A DNA stretch of 45,320 nucleotides, taken from the IMG/VR virus record IMGVR_UViG_3300009180_002798, positions 1-45,320 of that record; one strand, given 5' to 3'. This stretch comes from a virus. This document shows positions 15,913 to 24,798 of the stretch, piece after piece. A program made the position numbers and the translations under genes. Numbering within the stretch: the first letter of the stretch is position 1; each line of letters begins with the position of its first letter. The notes beneath the pieces were generated by a model. It had not been told where the DNA came from. It was given only the letters and a program-made list of their open reading frames with translations, and ran no database searches.

Positions 15913-16599
15913 ATGACTAAAGCGACAACAACAATTTCTAAGGACACACTGAATATTCTTAAGAATTTCAGTGGTATTAATTCCAATCTCTACGTAAAGC
16001 CCGGATCAAAGATCACAACTATGTCTCCCACCAAGAATATCATGGCGGAAGTTGAGGTCGAGGAATCTTTTGATACCGAGTTTGGTATTTGGGATCTCAA
16101 TAAGCTGCTTGGCGTGGTTTCACTGTTTCAAGATCCAGAGTTTATTTTTGATGACAAGTACATGACTATTACTGGAGCAAGTGGTTCCAAGGTTAAGTAT
16201 TTTTATTCAGATCCCAAGCTGCTGTCTTATCCAACCAAGAGCATCAAGAAGATTGATGCCGTGGTTGAGTTTGACCTGACCAGTGATGATTTCCGCGAAC
16301 TGTCTCGTGCAGGTGCAGTTCTACAAAATCCAGATCTGTGCTTCGTATCTGATGACGATGCTGTGCTTGCAGTAGTTAAGGATCTCAAGGATCCAACCTG
16401 CAACGTATTCTCTATTCGTGTTGGAGACAACAAGGATCAAGCAGACTTCTCGTTCAACTTCAAGTTAGAGAACATGAAGATGTTTGATGGCGATTATCAT
16501 GTGGCCCTGTCCAAGAATGTGATTGGTCAGTTTACTCACGCTAGTCGTTCTCTGACTTACTGGGTTGCTATGGACGCAACCAGCACTTATAAGGAATAA
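15913..16599 (+). CDS. gp45: Sliding clamp gp45
   Basis: Encodes 228 residues, exactly the T4 gp45 length. The trimeric ring tethers the polymerase to DNA and, in T4, activates late transcription by sliding to gp55/gp33. Segments LKNFSGINSNLYVKPGSKITTMSP at the N-terminus, FDTEFGIWDLNKLLGVVSLF, and the C-terminal YHVALSKNVIGQFTHASRSLTYWVAMD are characteristic. The ATG follows AAAAGGAACT. The loader subunit gp44 follows one base after the stop. The acid-rich inner strands and the short C-terminus (ATSTYKE) fit the family. Confidence 0.96.
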   Translation: MTKATTTISKDTLNILKNFSGINSNLYVKPGSKITTMSPTKNIMAEVEVEESFDTEFGIWDLNKLLGVVSLFQDPEFIFDDKYMTITGASGSKVKYFYSDPKLLSYPTKSIKKIDAVVEFDLTSDDFRELSRAGAVLQNPDLCFVSDDDAVLAVVKDLKDPTCNVFSIRVGDNKDQADFSFNFKLENMKMFDGDYHVALSKNVIGQFTHASRSLTYWVAMDATSTYKE

Positions 16600-16600
16600 A

Positions 16601-17560
16601 ATGCTAACATCAAACAATTCAGTTGGTCTGCTGGTAGAAAAGTATCGTCCAGCAATCATTGATGATTGTGTTCTGCCCAAGAGCCTCAAGGATACTTTTA
16701 ACAGTATTGTTGAATCCGGGGAGTGTCCTAATCTACTGCTAGCAGGCAAGCCGGGTATGGGTAAGACCACGGTTGCTCGTGCTCTTTGTACTCAACTGGG
16801 AGCAGACTATATTCTGATCAACTGTTCGGAAGACGGTAATATTGATACTCTGCGAACCAAGATCCGACAGTTTGCCAGCACGGTTTCTTTATCAGAGGAT
16901 GCCAAGCAAAAGATTGTAATCCTAGACGAGTTTGATTACTCTAATGCTCAAAGTATCCAGCCAGCCCTTCGTGGAGCCATTGAGGAGTTTGCCAAGACTT
17001 GTCGCTTTATTCTGACTTGTAATTACAAGAATCGGATTATTGAACCAATCCATTCTCGTTGTACGGTTATTGATTTTAACTTTCCAACCAAGGAACGCCC
17101 AGAACTAGCCAAACAATTCCTAGAACGCTGCCAAGGCATTCTGGAAGAAGAAGGTATCGACTATGATAACAAGGTGTTGTCCAAGGTTGTGGTTAAGTAT
17201 TTTCCGGATTTTAGGCGAACCCTAAATGAACTTCAGCGATACTCTGCTGCCGGTACTATTGATATTGGAATTTTAAGTACTGCTGGTGAACTGAACGTTA
17301 AGGAACTCATGGGGTTCTTGAAGACCAAGAACTTTACAGAGATCCGTAAGTGGATAGCCAACAACCTAGACAACAGCCCCCAAGACATCTTTAGGAAGGT
17401 CTACGATGGCTTATACGAGTTCCTAGAGCCTGCTAGCATCCCTCAAGCGGTGGTTATCATTGGTGAATACCAGTACAAGACAGCGTTTGTGGCGGATCAA
17501 GAGATCAATCTGTGTGCATTCATGGTGGAACTAATGATGAATTGTGGATTTAAAGAATGA
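16601..17560 (+). CDS. gp44: Clamp loader large subunit gp44
   Basis: Encodes 319 residues, exactly the T4 gp44 length. It is an AAA+ ATPase which, as a tetramer with one gp62, opens and loads the gp45 ring. The N-terminus reads LLVEKYRPAIIDDCVLP. The Walker A motif is GKPGMGKT, Walker B is IVILDEFDYSN, sensor 1 is FILTCNYKNRI, and the arginine finger is in IHSRCTVIDF. The ATG at 16601 follows AAGGA. An upstream in-frame TTG inside gp45 is less likely. The stop overlaps the gp62 start (ATGA), giving stoichiometric coupling. Confidence 0.96.
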   Translation: MLTSNNSVGLLVEKYRPAIIDDCVLPKSLKDTFNSIVESGECPNLLLAGKPGMGKTTVARALCTQLGADYILINCSEDGNIDTLRTKIRQFASTVSLSEDAKQKIVILDEFDYSNAQSIQPALRGAIEEFAKTCRFILTCNYKNRIIEPIHSRCTVIDFNFPTKERPELAKQFLERCQGILEEEGIDYDNKVLSKVVVKYFPDFRRTLNELQRYSAAGTIDIGILSTAGELNVKELMGFLKTKNFTEIRKWIANNLDNSPQDIFRKVYDGLYEFLEPASIPQAVVIIGEYQYKTAFVADQEINLCAFMVELMMNCGFKE

Positions 17561-17952
17561 AGCCGTTTGACTTCTTAAATTCCATAAATCAAACCAAGGT
17601 TTCTTTGATGGATGAAGATCCTGGTTGCGAACGAGAATATATTCCATTTCTTGCCAACCGAGGTCTTTCTTACTTTTCAGACACTATCTTTTTAGCCAAT
17701 GAGATGAATCGTTTGTCTGGCTTGGATAAAAAGATGCAGTTTGACTTTTTGCGTATATCGGTTCGACCACGTAAGAGATTCAGCAAGTGGATCAAGGACG
17801 AGTCTAATGACCGTATAGACGCTTTAAAGACCCTATACGGATACTCTCACACCAAGGCCAAACAGGTAGTAGACCTGATCAAACAAGAAGATTGGGATGA
17901 AATTTTTTCCATTTTAGACCAAGGCGGCACAAATACTAAAAATCCTAAATAA
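17557..17952 (+). CDS. gp62: Clamp loader small subunit gp62
   Basis: Encodes 131 residues; T4 gp62 is longer (187), but the short form is usual in exo-T-even relatives. It completes the clamp loader with gp44. Typical segments are MKPFDFLNSINQTK at the start, FLANRGLSYFSDTIFLANEMNRL (the 'N.GLS...D....NEMN' pattern), and FDFLRISVRPRKRFSKWIK. A helical C-terminal part follows (LKTLYGYSHTKAKQVVDLI). It sits between gp44 and regA as in T4. Its stop overlaps the left arm of a small inverted repeat before regA. Confidence 0.93.
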   Translation: MKPFDFLNSINQTKVSLMDEDPGCEREYIPFLANRGLSYFSDTIFLANEMNRLSGLDKKMQFDFLRISVRPRKRFSKWIKDESNDRIDALKTLYGYSHTKAKQVVDLIKQEDWDEIFSILDQGGTNTKNPK

Positions 17953-17987
17953 TTCCGTATTACTGAATTTTTTAATGAAAGCGGAAT
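17952..17987 (+). promoter_or_regulatory. Inverted repeat in the regA leader
   Basis: ATTCCG at 17952-17957 pairs with CGGAAT at 17982-17987, with a 24 nt AT-rich loop. The right arm contains the only ribosome-site-like sequence (GCGGA, 17981-17985) before the regA ATG at 17991. RegA is a known translational autorepressor, so an accessible or blocked start site here could matter. The stem is only 6 bp, so the call is tentative. Confidence 0.35.
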
Positions 17988-17990
17988 ATA

Positions 17991-18395
17991 ATGGAACCCG
18001 AAGATATTTTTGATGGCCTTGGAGTTGAAATCAAACTAAAATCTAAAGACGATTTTCTCAAGGTAAAAGAGACTCTTACCCGAATGGGTGTGTCGTCTAA
18101 GAAAGAAAAAAAGTTGTATCAAAGTTGTCATATCCTCCACAAACGTGGTAGATACGCTATCATGCATTTTAAAGAAATGCTTGATCTAGACGGTTTAGAA
18201 ACAGATATAGACGATACAGATCTTGGCCGTCGTAACATGATTGTAAAGCTTCTGGTGGAATGGGGACTAGTAGAAGCTGTGGATCCAGACGAGTACAAAG
18301 AACCAATTATTTCTTTGGCTCAACTAAAAATTATTCCTCATAAAGAAAAGAAAGAATGGCAACTGGTGCCTAAATACCATATAGGAAACTCTTAA
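17991..18395 (+). CDS. regA: Translational repressor RegA
   Basis: Encodes 134 residues (T4 RegA is 122). It binds the start regions of early mRNAs, including clamp and loader genes and its own. Identity is clear from DFLKVKETLTRMG, LYQSCHILHKRGRYAIMHFKEML and the C-terminal KKEWQLVPKYHIGN, all close to T4. The ATG at 17991 adds about 9 residues (MEPEDIFDGLG) to the T4-like start. That is plausible because no better internal start fits. It follows gp62 as in T4 and ends the core replication block; the next gene begins the sugar cluster only 2 nt later. Confidence 0.96.
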   Translation: MEPEDIFDGLGVEIKLKSKDDFLKVKETLTRMGVSSKKEKKLYQSCHILHKRGRYAIMHFKEMLDLDGLETDIDDTDLGRRNMIVKLLVEWGLVEAVDPDEYKEPIISLAQLKIIPHKEKKEWQLVPKYHIGNS

Positions 18396-18397
18396 TT

Positions 18398-19039
18398 ATG
18401 CAAACTGAAGTGATTTCTTTTTTTAGTGATATAGACGGCAAAACTTATTACAGTGATCATGCTAAAAGATTAGCTTTTCAATTAAGCAGTTTAAATATTC
18501 CTTTTGATATTAGAGACAAGCCGTCTCAAGGAACATATCAAAAGAATTGTTTAAGTAAACCTTCATTCATTTATAGAATGTTAGTAGAAAAACAAAAACC
18601 TGTTGTTTGGTTAGACATCGATTCTGATGTTAGAAAAGGATTAGACGTATTTGATCATTTTGCTAATAATAGCACAGATCTTGTAGTATCTTGTTCTGCT
18701 AATAAGTTACATGCGGCAAAAGCTTCACCAATCTATCTTGCATTCAATTCTAAAGTATTAGAATTTTTACAACATTGGATGCAGATATCAAATCAGATGG
18801 CAAATACTGGTAAATGGTTTGACCACGAAACGCTTATTGGTCTTTTGCATACTTTTTATCAAAAAGAAGGATTTTACATGAAATTTATAGGACCAGAATA
18901 TTGTGCTTGGCCTGGTCAAGAAAATGAAAATTCATTTATTGTAATGGGATTGGCTGATGTGGATTCCAAGAAACAAGCACTAAAAGATCTTGGAATGAAC
19001 GAGGAATTAATAGCATGGCAATGCCCCGGCACAAGATAA
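18398..19039 (+). CDS. Putative nucleotide-diphospho-sugar transferase
   Basis: Encodes 213 residues. The central PVVWLDIDSDVRKGLDVFDHF holds a DxD motif in the 'V.WLD.D' setting used by GT-A fold sugar transferases to bind the metal and nucleotide. SPIYLAFNSKVLEFLQHWM and KWFDHETLIGLLHTFY follow, which also fit that fold (acceptor side and D-E/H-Q helix). The family is not certain. It is the first gene of the sugar cluster, has an AGGAAACT ribosome site, and overlaps the next gene by 25 nt in a different frame. No signal peptide is seen; it would act in the cytoplasm. Confidence 0.75.
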   Translation: MQTEVISFFSDIDGKTYYSDHAKRLAFQLSSLNIPFDIRDKPSQGTYQKNCLSKPSFIYRMLVEKQKPVVWLDIDSDVRKGLDVFDHFANNSTDLVVSCSANKLHAAKASPIYLAFNSKVLEFLQHWMQISNQMANTGKWFDHETLIGLLHTFYQKEGFYMKFIGPEYCAWPGQENENSFIVMGLADVDSKKQALKDLGMNEELIAWQCPGTR

Positions 19040-19893
19040 GAGGTATTGGTGCTCCTTTTGATATAAATTATTCTTCTTGTTCAAATTTAAAACCAGCAAA
19101 TTTTGATTGGTCTCTAGAACCCGGAGATTACGAAGTTCATATCGATCGGGGGTTGTTAATGCAACCAGATATTAATACTTCTAAAATAAAACGATTTGGA
19201 TGGGTATGTGAATCTCGATTTATCATTCCAAACGTTTATGATTTTTTAATTAATAATTATAAATTATTATTTGATGATTATTATAATAAAATATTTACAT
19301 GTGATCAAACTCTTTTGAATTTAAATTCAAATTTTGTGTATTGTCCGAATGGAAGTAATTATCCGTGGATTAAAAAACAAGATTGGAACATGTATCCTAA
19401 ATCAAAATTATGTTCTATGTTTTGTTCGCCTAAAAAAATGACAGAAGGACATGTGTATAGACACCAAATAGCAAGACTTGCTTTAGATTTGGGATTTGAT
19501 GTTTTTGGCGGTGCTCACGGAACACCAAGAACAGTAATAGATCCACACAATCCATGGAACACAAAAATAGATGGTTTAAAGGATTATATGTTTAGTATAG
19601 TAATAGAGAATGGCCAATACGATTCTTATTGGACAGAAAAACTAACAGACTGTTTTGCTGTTGGTACTATTCCAATTTATTTGGGCACAAAAAATATACC
19701 AAACACTTTTAACAAAGAAGGAATTATATTCCTAGAACTCGAAAGAGAATTTAAAATTTTAAATACACTAACACGAGAATTGTATCTAAATAAAATACAA
19801 GCAGCTAATGATAATTTAGCAGCATTACAAAAAATGAAGCTGGCTGATGATTTTTTATATGAGAGTTTAATTAATGAAATTACAAAAAATTAA
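19015..19893 (+). CDS. Fucosyltransferase-like glycosyltransferase (GT10-like)
   Basis: Encodes 292 residues. The C-terminal half carries the core of alpha-1,3-fucosyltransferases: KIDGLKDYMFSIVIENGQYDSYWTEKL, then TDCFAVGTIPIYLG. In GT10 the matching 'F.la.EN....dY.TEKl.....aG.vPvv.G' binds the GDP-sugar. SMFCSPKKMTEGHVYRHQIARLA and VFGGAHG earlier also fit. The N-terminal 100 residues form the acceptor-side domain. The donor sugar cannot be read from sequence. An ATG at 19015 with CGAGGAA is used; ATG 19021 is possible. It is embedded between two other transferase genes with overlaps on both sides. Confidence 0.85.
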   Translation: MAMPRHKIRGIGAPFDINYSSCSNLKPANFDWSLEPGDYEVHIDRGLLMQPDINTSKIKRFGWVCESRFIIPNVYDFLINNYKLLFDDYYNKIFTCDQTLLNLNSNFVYCPNGSNYPWIKKQDWNMYPKSKLCSMFCSPKKMTEGHVYRHQIARLALDLGFDVFGGAHGTPRTVIDPHNPWNTKIDGLKDYMFSIVIENGQYDSYWTEKLTDCFAVGTIPIYLGTKNIPNTFNKEGIIFLELEREFKILNTLTRELYLNKIQAANDNLAALQKMKLADDFLYESLINEITKN

Positions 19894-20662
19894 AACAAAA
19901 GTAATCAGTAGGATTACTTCTGACAGAAGAAAAACAGTAGAAGAATATTTAAAAACAAAAAATATAGATTTTTCTTTTTTTGATGCAGCAGATAGGGATT
20001 CTATAAAAAGAGAAGATAAGACTTTTTATTTTAAAGATTTTAAATTTCCTTTAAATCTTGATGTTTCCAGTAGCGATTCCTTCAGAGGAAGGGGTTGGTT
20101 TAAAATAGGAGAAATAGGTTGTTTAATAAGTCATTATTGCCTTTGGAAACAACTCTCAACAGACGATGCAGACGCTTATCTTATTCTGGAGGATGATGGT
20201 AAACCTTTATTTGATGGAAACACTTTAAAATATTTTATTGAAAACCAACCATTAGATGGTATAGATTTAATATTTTGCCAAAGAAATTCTCCAAATTTTG
20301 TTAATGGAAAAAGAATATTTTCTCATTTAACTAATAAAATAGAAATAGTAGCAACACAACAATCCTCATTCTGGGAAATTGCAGAAGGAACTACTGGTTA
20401 TATTTTAACTAAATCTGGTGCTGAAAAATTATTAAAACCAATAAACGATTTGGGATTTATGCTTCCAGCAGATAATTATATTTTAAGGTGTGTGCAAAAA
20501 CCACCAATAGGTCAAGCAGTATTTGGTGGAATGAACGCGTTTTTAACAACAAATTATTTACAGGTGGAATTAAATAACGAAATAGCACACACCAGCGAAA
20601 TTCACGATAAAGGCGATAATGAATCTTTTGTTATGATTGATGGTGTTAAATTTAATATGTGA
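19874..20662 (+). CDS. GT25-like glycosyltransferase
   Basis: Encodes 262 residues. KTKVISRITSDRRKTVEEYL near the start, GEIGCLISHYCLWKQL and AYLILEDDGKPLF are the hallmark blocks of GT25. That family includes lipooligosaccharide galactosyltransferases and collagen hydroxylysine galactosyltransferases. ILTKSGAEKLLKPI then closes the fold. The EDD is the metal/nucleotide site. Because this phage also encodes collagen-like fibres, a virion-protein acceptor is conceivable, but a lipopolysaccharide acceptor is equally so. It overlaps the previous gene by 20 nt. Confidence 0.88.
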   Translation: MKLQKIKTKVISRITSDRRKTVEEYLKTKNIDFSFFDAADRDSIKREDKTFYFKDFKFPLNLDVSSSDSFRGRGWFKIGEIGCLISHYCLWKQLSTDDADAYLILEDDGKPLFDGNTLKYFIENQPLDGIDLIFCQRNSPNFVNGKRIFSHLTNKIEIVATQQSSFWEIAEGTTGYILTKSGAEKLLKPINDLGFMLPADNYILRCVQKPPIGQAVFGGMNAFLTTNYLQVELNNEIAHTSEIHDKGDNESFVMIDGVKFNM

Positions 20663-20671
20663 GGATATTTT

Positions 20672-21364
20672 ATGTGGACTTTTGGTATTTGTTTTTATAA
20701 TGATGAGTTTATAGATGGAATAATAAAATCTATAAAAAATCAAAATAATTTAAAAAAAGAAAAATTTGAAATTATACTTGTTGGTCCTTATTCTGACAAT
20801 GTTAAGTCTTTATTGACAAACGATATCGATATTAATTATTATATTTTTGATGAGAGCATCAGACCTGGTTGGATAACAGCTAAAAAGAATTTTATAATAC
20901 AAAATTCTAAATTTGATAATGTATGTTTTTTGCATGATTATATTGGTTTATGCGAAGGCTGGTATGATGGTTACGAGCAGTTTGGTTACGACTGGGATGT
21001 TTGTATGAATCCAGTTAGAATGAAAAATGGTCTTAGACACAGAGACTGGTTTACACAGCATCGACCACTTAAATTTTTAGATTACAGTGATAATTCTAAA
21101 ACAAATCAAATGTACATTAATGGCGCGTATTGGTGTGCAAAAAAGAATTTCATGTCACAAAATCCTTTAAATAATAATTTAATATGGGGCATGGGAGAAG
21201 ATGTGGAGTGGGGTATGAGATGTCAATCAAAATGGAAATATAAATTAAATCCGTATTCAGTTGTTCGTTATTTAAAAGATAAACCATTATCAGATTGGAA
21301 TCCTCATCCAGATATTGATCCGAATAAGAGCGCAGAATACGAAAATAAAAAAATACAACAATAA
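20672..21364 (+). CDS. GT2-like glycosyltransferase
   Basis: Encodes 230 residues. The start WTFGICFYNDEFIDGIIKSIKNQNN and the strand EIILVGPYSDN resemble the donor half of GT2 enzymes. CFLHDYIGLCEGWYDGYEQFG supplies the metal-site region, with HDY in place of the usual DxD. NGAYWCAKKNFMSQNPLNNNLIWGMGEDVEWGMRC matches the acceptor side, where 'W...ED.E...R' is common. It has a GTGAGGA ribosome site 9 nt after the previous stop. Substrate unknown. Confidence 0.8.
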   Translation: MWTFGICFYNDEFIDGIIKSIKNQNNLKKEKFEIILVGPYSDNVKSLLTNDIDINYYIFDESIRPGWITAKKNFIIQNSKFDNVCFLHDYIGLCEGWYDGYEQFGYDWDVCMNPVRMKNGLRHRDWFTQHRPLKFLDYSDNSKTNQMYINGAYWCAKKNFMSQNPLNNNLIWGMGEDVEWGMRCQSKWKYKLNPYSVVRYLKDKPLSDWNPHPDIDPNKSAEYENKKIQQ

Positions 21365-21367
21365 TAA

Positions 21368-22051
21368 ATGAAAATTTCTATAGCCATACCAGCATATGAA
21401 TGCCACGGATTAGGGTGGTTGTTTATTTCTGAATTACTAAACAGCATAAAAAAACAAGACTATTCTAATTATGAAGTTGTTATTAGTGATCAAAGTATTG
21501 ACGATAAAACTAAAAAGCTAGTTGGCGTGTACGCTGAAATGATGAATATTGTGTATTTGGACTCAAAACACCTTGATAGAAAAATAGGTCCAAATATAAA
21601 CAATGCAATCAAACACTGCACTGGTGATTTAATAAAAACAATGTGCGCTGATGATTTTTTTATAGACGACAGTGCTTTAACAAAAATTGTAAAAGCATTT
21701 TATGTAAATGAAGATAAACAATGGTTACTTAGTGGATGTGGACATGCAAAATCTATCCATATGCTTTATGACAGACTAATACCATATTATCAGGATAAAA
21801 TTCACCACGGAGCTAACACTATTAGTTCTCCGAGTGTTTTAACTATGAGAAATAAAGAGTATTTTGATGAAAATCTTGCTTTACTGATTGATTGCGAAAT
21901 GTATAAACGTTTATATATTAAACATGGTACCCCAATAATAATCCAAGATCCTTTAATTGCTAATCGTGTGCATGATAATCAAATGCAAAACAAAGACAGT
22001 GGATTATTAGAATCAGAAAAACAATATTGTATTAATCTTTACGGCGAATAA
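21368..22051 (+). CDS. GT2 glycosyltransferase
   Basis: Encodes 227 residues with the classical GT2 start KISIAIPAYECHGLG, YEVVISDQSIDDKT, then IGPNINNAIKHCTGDLIKTMCADDFFID. The 'N.AI....GDLI....ADD' block is the nucleotide-sugar and metal site. The C-terminal part (LIDCEMYKRLYIKHGTPIIIQDPLIANRVH) is the acceptor domain and ends with the R-x-H typical of the family. There is no clear ribosome site, although it starts 3 nt after the previous stop. It shares one base with the next gene. Confidence 0.88.
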   Translation: MKISIAIPAYECHGLGWLFISELLNSIKKQDYSNYEVVISDQSIDDKTKKLVGVYAEMMNIVYLDSKHLDRKIGPNINNAIKHCTGDLIKTMCADDFFIDDSALTKIVKAFYVNEDKQWLLSGCGHAKSIHMLYDRLIPYYQDKIHHGANTISSPSVLTMRNKEYFDENLALLIDCEMYKRLYIKHGTPIIIQDPLIANRVHDNQMQNKDSGLLESEKQYCINLYGE

Positions 22052-22809
22052 TGATGAAAACTTTAATTGCAATATTGAGTTATAATAATCCAGAATTAAC
22101 TGATCGTTTGGTTGAAAATCTTAAATTGCGTATAAACATCCCTTACGATTTAATGGTTTACGATAACGGTTCTTCTCCAGATAAAATTTCAAAGTATACA
22201 ACTAATCGGGGCCAAAAGAACTGCAGAATGACTAGAGGGTTCAATGAAATCATAAAGCTCGCAAAAGAATCGGGTCAAGATTACAATTATTTTTGGTTCT
22301 TCACAAATGATTGTTATTTTGTGTCTGATACTGATCCACTAGAAAACATGCTACAAAGAATGAGCAAATATCCAAACATAGGAATATTACATCCTTCCAT
22401 GGATCAAAATGTTAGGGTGTCCTATGATATCAAAAATAAAAAACAATCTGGAGTAAAGATTGTAGTGGAATACGATTTTGTTTGCCCAATGTTTTCTAAA
22501 CGCTGTTTAGAAGCTGTGGGTGGTGCATTCAATCACAATTTATTTTTGGGTTGGGGAATAGATCAAGAGACCTCGTATCTGGCAAGAAAAAATGAAATGC
22601 AAGTAGGGATAAATCACGATTTAATAGTGATGCATAATACTTCGTCTACATATGATAATGGCTTTGATTGTAAATTCAAAGACAGAAAACAGTATTACAG
22701 TTCTGCTTTTAGAGAAATGTATTCGGTATTAAATAATCAGTATGGAATAAATTGGAACGAACTGTTTAAAAAAACATTTACAGATCATGTAGGAGAATGG
22801 TATGAGTAA
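22051..22809 (+). CDS. GT2-like glycosyltransferase, paralogue A
   Basis: Encodes 252 residues. The start TLIAILSYNNPELTDRLVENL, then YDLMVYDNGSS and ISKYTTN, recurs in the proteins at 22802 and 25828, so the three are paralogues. The metal-site region is YFWFFTNDCYFV, and the acceptor side has FNHNLFLGWGIDQETSYLARKN, the 'GWG.D.E...' pattern of GT2. The C-terminus ends NQYGINWNELF, also shared by the three. Either ATG 22051 or 22054 may be used. It overlaps the next gene by 8 nt. Substrate unknown. Confidence 0.82.
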   Translation: MMKTLIAILSYNNPELTDRLVENLKLRINIPYDLMVYDNGSSPDKISKYTTNRGQKNCRMTRGFNEIIKLAKESGQDYNYFWFFTNDCYFVSDTDPLENMLQRMSKYPNIGILHPSMDQNVRVSYDIKNKKQSGVKIVVEYDFVCPMFSKRCLEAVGGAFNHNLFLGWGIDQETSYLARKNEMQVGINHDLIVMHNTSSTYDNGFDCKFKDRKQYYSSAFREMYSVLNNQYGINWNELFKKTFTDHVGEWYE

Positions 22810-23620
22810 AGTGTGTGTATTGGTTGTTAGTCATAATTATCCAGAATTAACCGATGCTCTTTGCGAAGGAATAGTAAAGAGAACCAAGGGGGTAGATTAT
22901 GATCTTCACGTGATAGAAACCGGTTCTTCTATTGGTAATTTTTCAAAGTATATTACCTTATGGGTTTCTGATGGTTGTAGAATGACCCGGGGGTTCAATC
23001 TATTAAAATCGTATGCAGACTCAGTATTAAAATACAAGACCGGAAAAAAATACGATGCGTATATGCTTTTTGTGAATGATGCCAAGTTTATTGATGATTC
23101 TGATATTATTAGTACCTTATATCATGATATGAAAGCTTTGCCGGATTGCGGCCAAATTGCACCGTATCAATCCAACATATATCCACCGCACACTAGATTA
23201 GGTAAGGTAACCGATGGGGGAGTTCGTAAAGAAAGTTTCTGTGAAATCATATGCCCAATGATTTCCGCAAAAGCATGGGATGCGTGTGGAGAAGATTTTT
23301 TAGACAATAGATTTTTCTATGGTTGGGGTTTGGATTATGATATGCCATACCAGCTTCACAATAATGGATTTAAAACGTATATCTCAGACAAAGTTGGTAT
23401 TTTTCACGATCCGTTTACTTCATATAAAAATAAAGAAAAAACAAAACAAATAATGGATGGAAATCAATTTATTCAACTAGCCAGAAAGAATATGCATGAA
23501 GGATTTCAACAAAAGTATGGTTTAGATTGGATGCAAATTCTTATGGAGGGTGTTCCCGCTGATGTTTCTAAAGAAGCACTTTATCTTTGGCTGTCAATGA
23601 ATGATGGATATAGGGGATGA
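22802..23620 (+). CDS. GT2-like glycosyltransferase, paralogue B
   Basis: Encodes 272 residues, a paralogue of its upstream neighbour. Shared features are SHNYPELTDALCEGI, YDLHVIETGSS, FSKYIT, and especially CRMTRGFN, present in both. It has AYMLFVNDAKFIDD for the metal site and DNRFFYGWGLDYDMPYQLHNNG for the acceptor domain. The end QQKYGLDWMQILMEG matches the shared C-terminal motif, followed by about 25 extra residues. An AGGAG ribosome site lies inside the end of the previous gene. The pair probably arose by tandem duplication and adds related residues. Confidence 0.82.
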   Translation: MSKVCVLVVSHNYPELTDALCEGIVKRTKGVDYDLHVIETGSSIGNFSKYITLWVSDGCRMTRGFNLLKSYADSVLKYKTGKKYDAYMLFVNDAKFIDDSDIISTLYHDMKALPDCGQIAPYQSNIYPPHTRLGKVTDGGVRKESFCEIICPMISAKAWDACGEDFLDNRFFYGWGLDYDMPYQLHNNGFKTYISDKVGIFHDPFTSYKNKEKTKQIMDGNQFIQLARKNMHEGFQQKYGLDWMQILMEGVPADVSKEALYLWLSMNDGYRG

Positions 23621-24222
23621 GTATGATAGAAGCCGTATTATTTGATTTAGATGGAGTATTGGTAGACGCTTGCGATTGGCATTACGAAGCCCTTAATAAG
23701 GCATTACAGGCTTTAGGACACGCTTGTATAAGTAGAGATGCCCATCTTGCTTCTTTCAATGGATTGCCTACTCATGTCAAGCTAGAAATGTTAGGAATAA
23801 TCGGAGAAGAAGCCAAAAAAATTAATAGACTAAAACAAGATTTTACATTAGAAACAATAAGATCTAATGCTAAAATTATGGAAGAAAAAGTAAAACTTCA
23901 CGAGTTTTTAAAACAGCAAAATATAAAAATAGCATGTGTTACAAATTCAATAAGAGAAACTGCAGAGGAAATGCTTAGAGCCACCGGGCAATTACAGTAT
24001 ATGGATATTGTAATAACAAACGAAGACGTATCAAAAAACAAGCCACACCCCGAATGTTATAATCGCGCAATTCAGTTATTGGATACAAATCCATTAAACG
24101 TTTTATGTGTGGAAGATTCGGAAAAAGGAATACAAGCAGCAGTGGCATCTGTTGCAAAACATCTTTTAGTTGTGAAAAATACTAGTGAAGTTAATATAGA
24201 TACAATAACAAAATCTTTTTAG
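23617..24222 (+). CDS. HAD-superfamily phosphatase / phosphomutase-like
   Basis: Encodes 201 residues with all HAD motifs. Motif I is LFDLDGVLVD near the start (first D the nucleophile), motif II is CVTNS, the lysine is in KNKPHPECYN, and motif IV is CVEDSEKGIQAA. The helical cap between motifs I and II is the beta-phosphoglucomutase type. Such enzymes act on sugar phosphates, fitting a sugar-nucleotide pathway; a general phosphatase is the alternative. Two starts are possible (ATG 23617, overlapping the previous stop, or 23623). It is flanked by transferase and methyltransferase genes. Confidence 0.9.
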   Translation: MSMIEAVLFDLDGVLVDACDWHYEALNKALQALGHACISRDAHLASFNGLPTHVKLEMLGIIGEEAKKINRLKQDFTLETIRSNAKIMEEKVKLHEFLKQQNIKIACVTNSIRETAEEMLRATGQLQYMDIVITNEDVSKNKPHPECYNRAIQLLDTNPLNVLCVEDSEKGIQAAVASVAKHLLVVKNTSEVNIDTITKSF

Positions 24223-24234
24223 GATGATTAAATT

Positions 24235-24798
24235 ATGCAAAATTTAGACAAGTATATCAGTCATTTAAATTTTAAGAGTGAAATAGGACAAGACCGAGCA
24301 GTTCTTGATTTTCTTGGTGTAAAATATAACGGAACATTTGTTGATATTGGTTGTGCAATGCCAATGAGTATCAGCAATACTTTTGTTTTTGAAGCAACTT
24401 TTAATTGGAGAGGAATTGGTATTGATATTCAAGACATGAGAGATAATGGTGGTGAAACTTGGAGATCACACAGACCACAAACAAAACATATGGTAACAGA
24501 TGCTTTGGCTTTAGATTATGAAAAGGTATTTCAAGAAAACAACATGCCAGAAACAATCGATTATCTGTCTTTAGATCTTGAACCACCTGATATTACTATG
24601 AAGTGCCTTGCAAAGCTACCACTGAACAAATATAAATTTAATATTATAACCTTTGAAGTAGATGAGTACCGAGAAGGCGGATTAGAAAGAGCTAGAATTA
24701 GCAGAGAATATTTAAGTAAGTTTGGTTATAATTTAATGGGCTGCATCAATCGCCAAGATGACGTATACGTACACAGCAGTTATAAGAGGCCAGAATGA
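24235..24798 (+). CDS. FkbM-type SAM methyltransferase
   Basis: Encodes 187 residues. KSEIGQDRAVLDFLGVKYNGTFVDIGCAMP, then SNTFVFEATFNWRGIGIDIQ, is the FkbM family pattern (G-Q-D, F-V-D-I-G SAM loop, E-x-x-x-W-x-G-I-G-I-D). YLSLDLEPPDI and FEVDEYREG follow as the later motifs. FkbM enzymes commonly O-methylate sugars of surface glycans, which fits the cluster; protein or lipid targets cannot be excluded. The ATG follows AGGATGA. The stop overlaps the nucleotidyltransferase start. Confidence 0.88.
   Translation: MQNLDKYISHLNFKSEIGQDRAVLDFLGVKYNGTFVDIGCAMPMSISNTFVFEATFNWRGIGIDIQDMRDNGGETWRSHRPQTKHMVTDALALDYEKVFQENNMPETIDYLSLDLEPPDITMKCLAKLPLNKYKFNIITFEVDEYREGGLERARISREYLSKFGYNLMGCINRQDDVYVHSSYKRPE

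Noticed and set aside
17987-17992. TATAAT at the regA start codon as a promoter
   Set aside because: It overlaps the ATG, so any transcript would begin inside regA; no suitable -35 lies at 16-18 nt.
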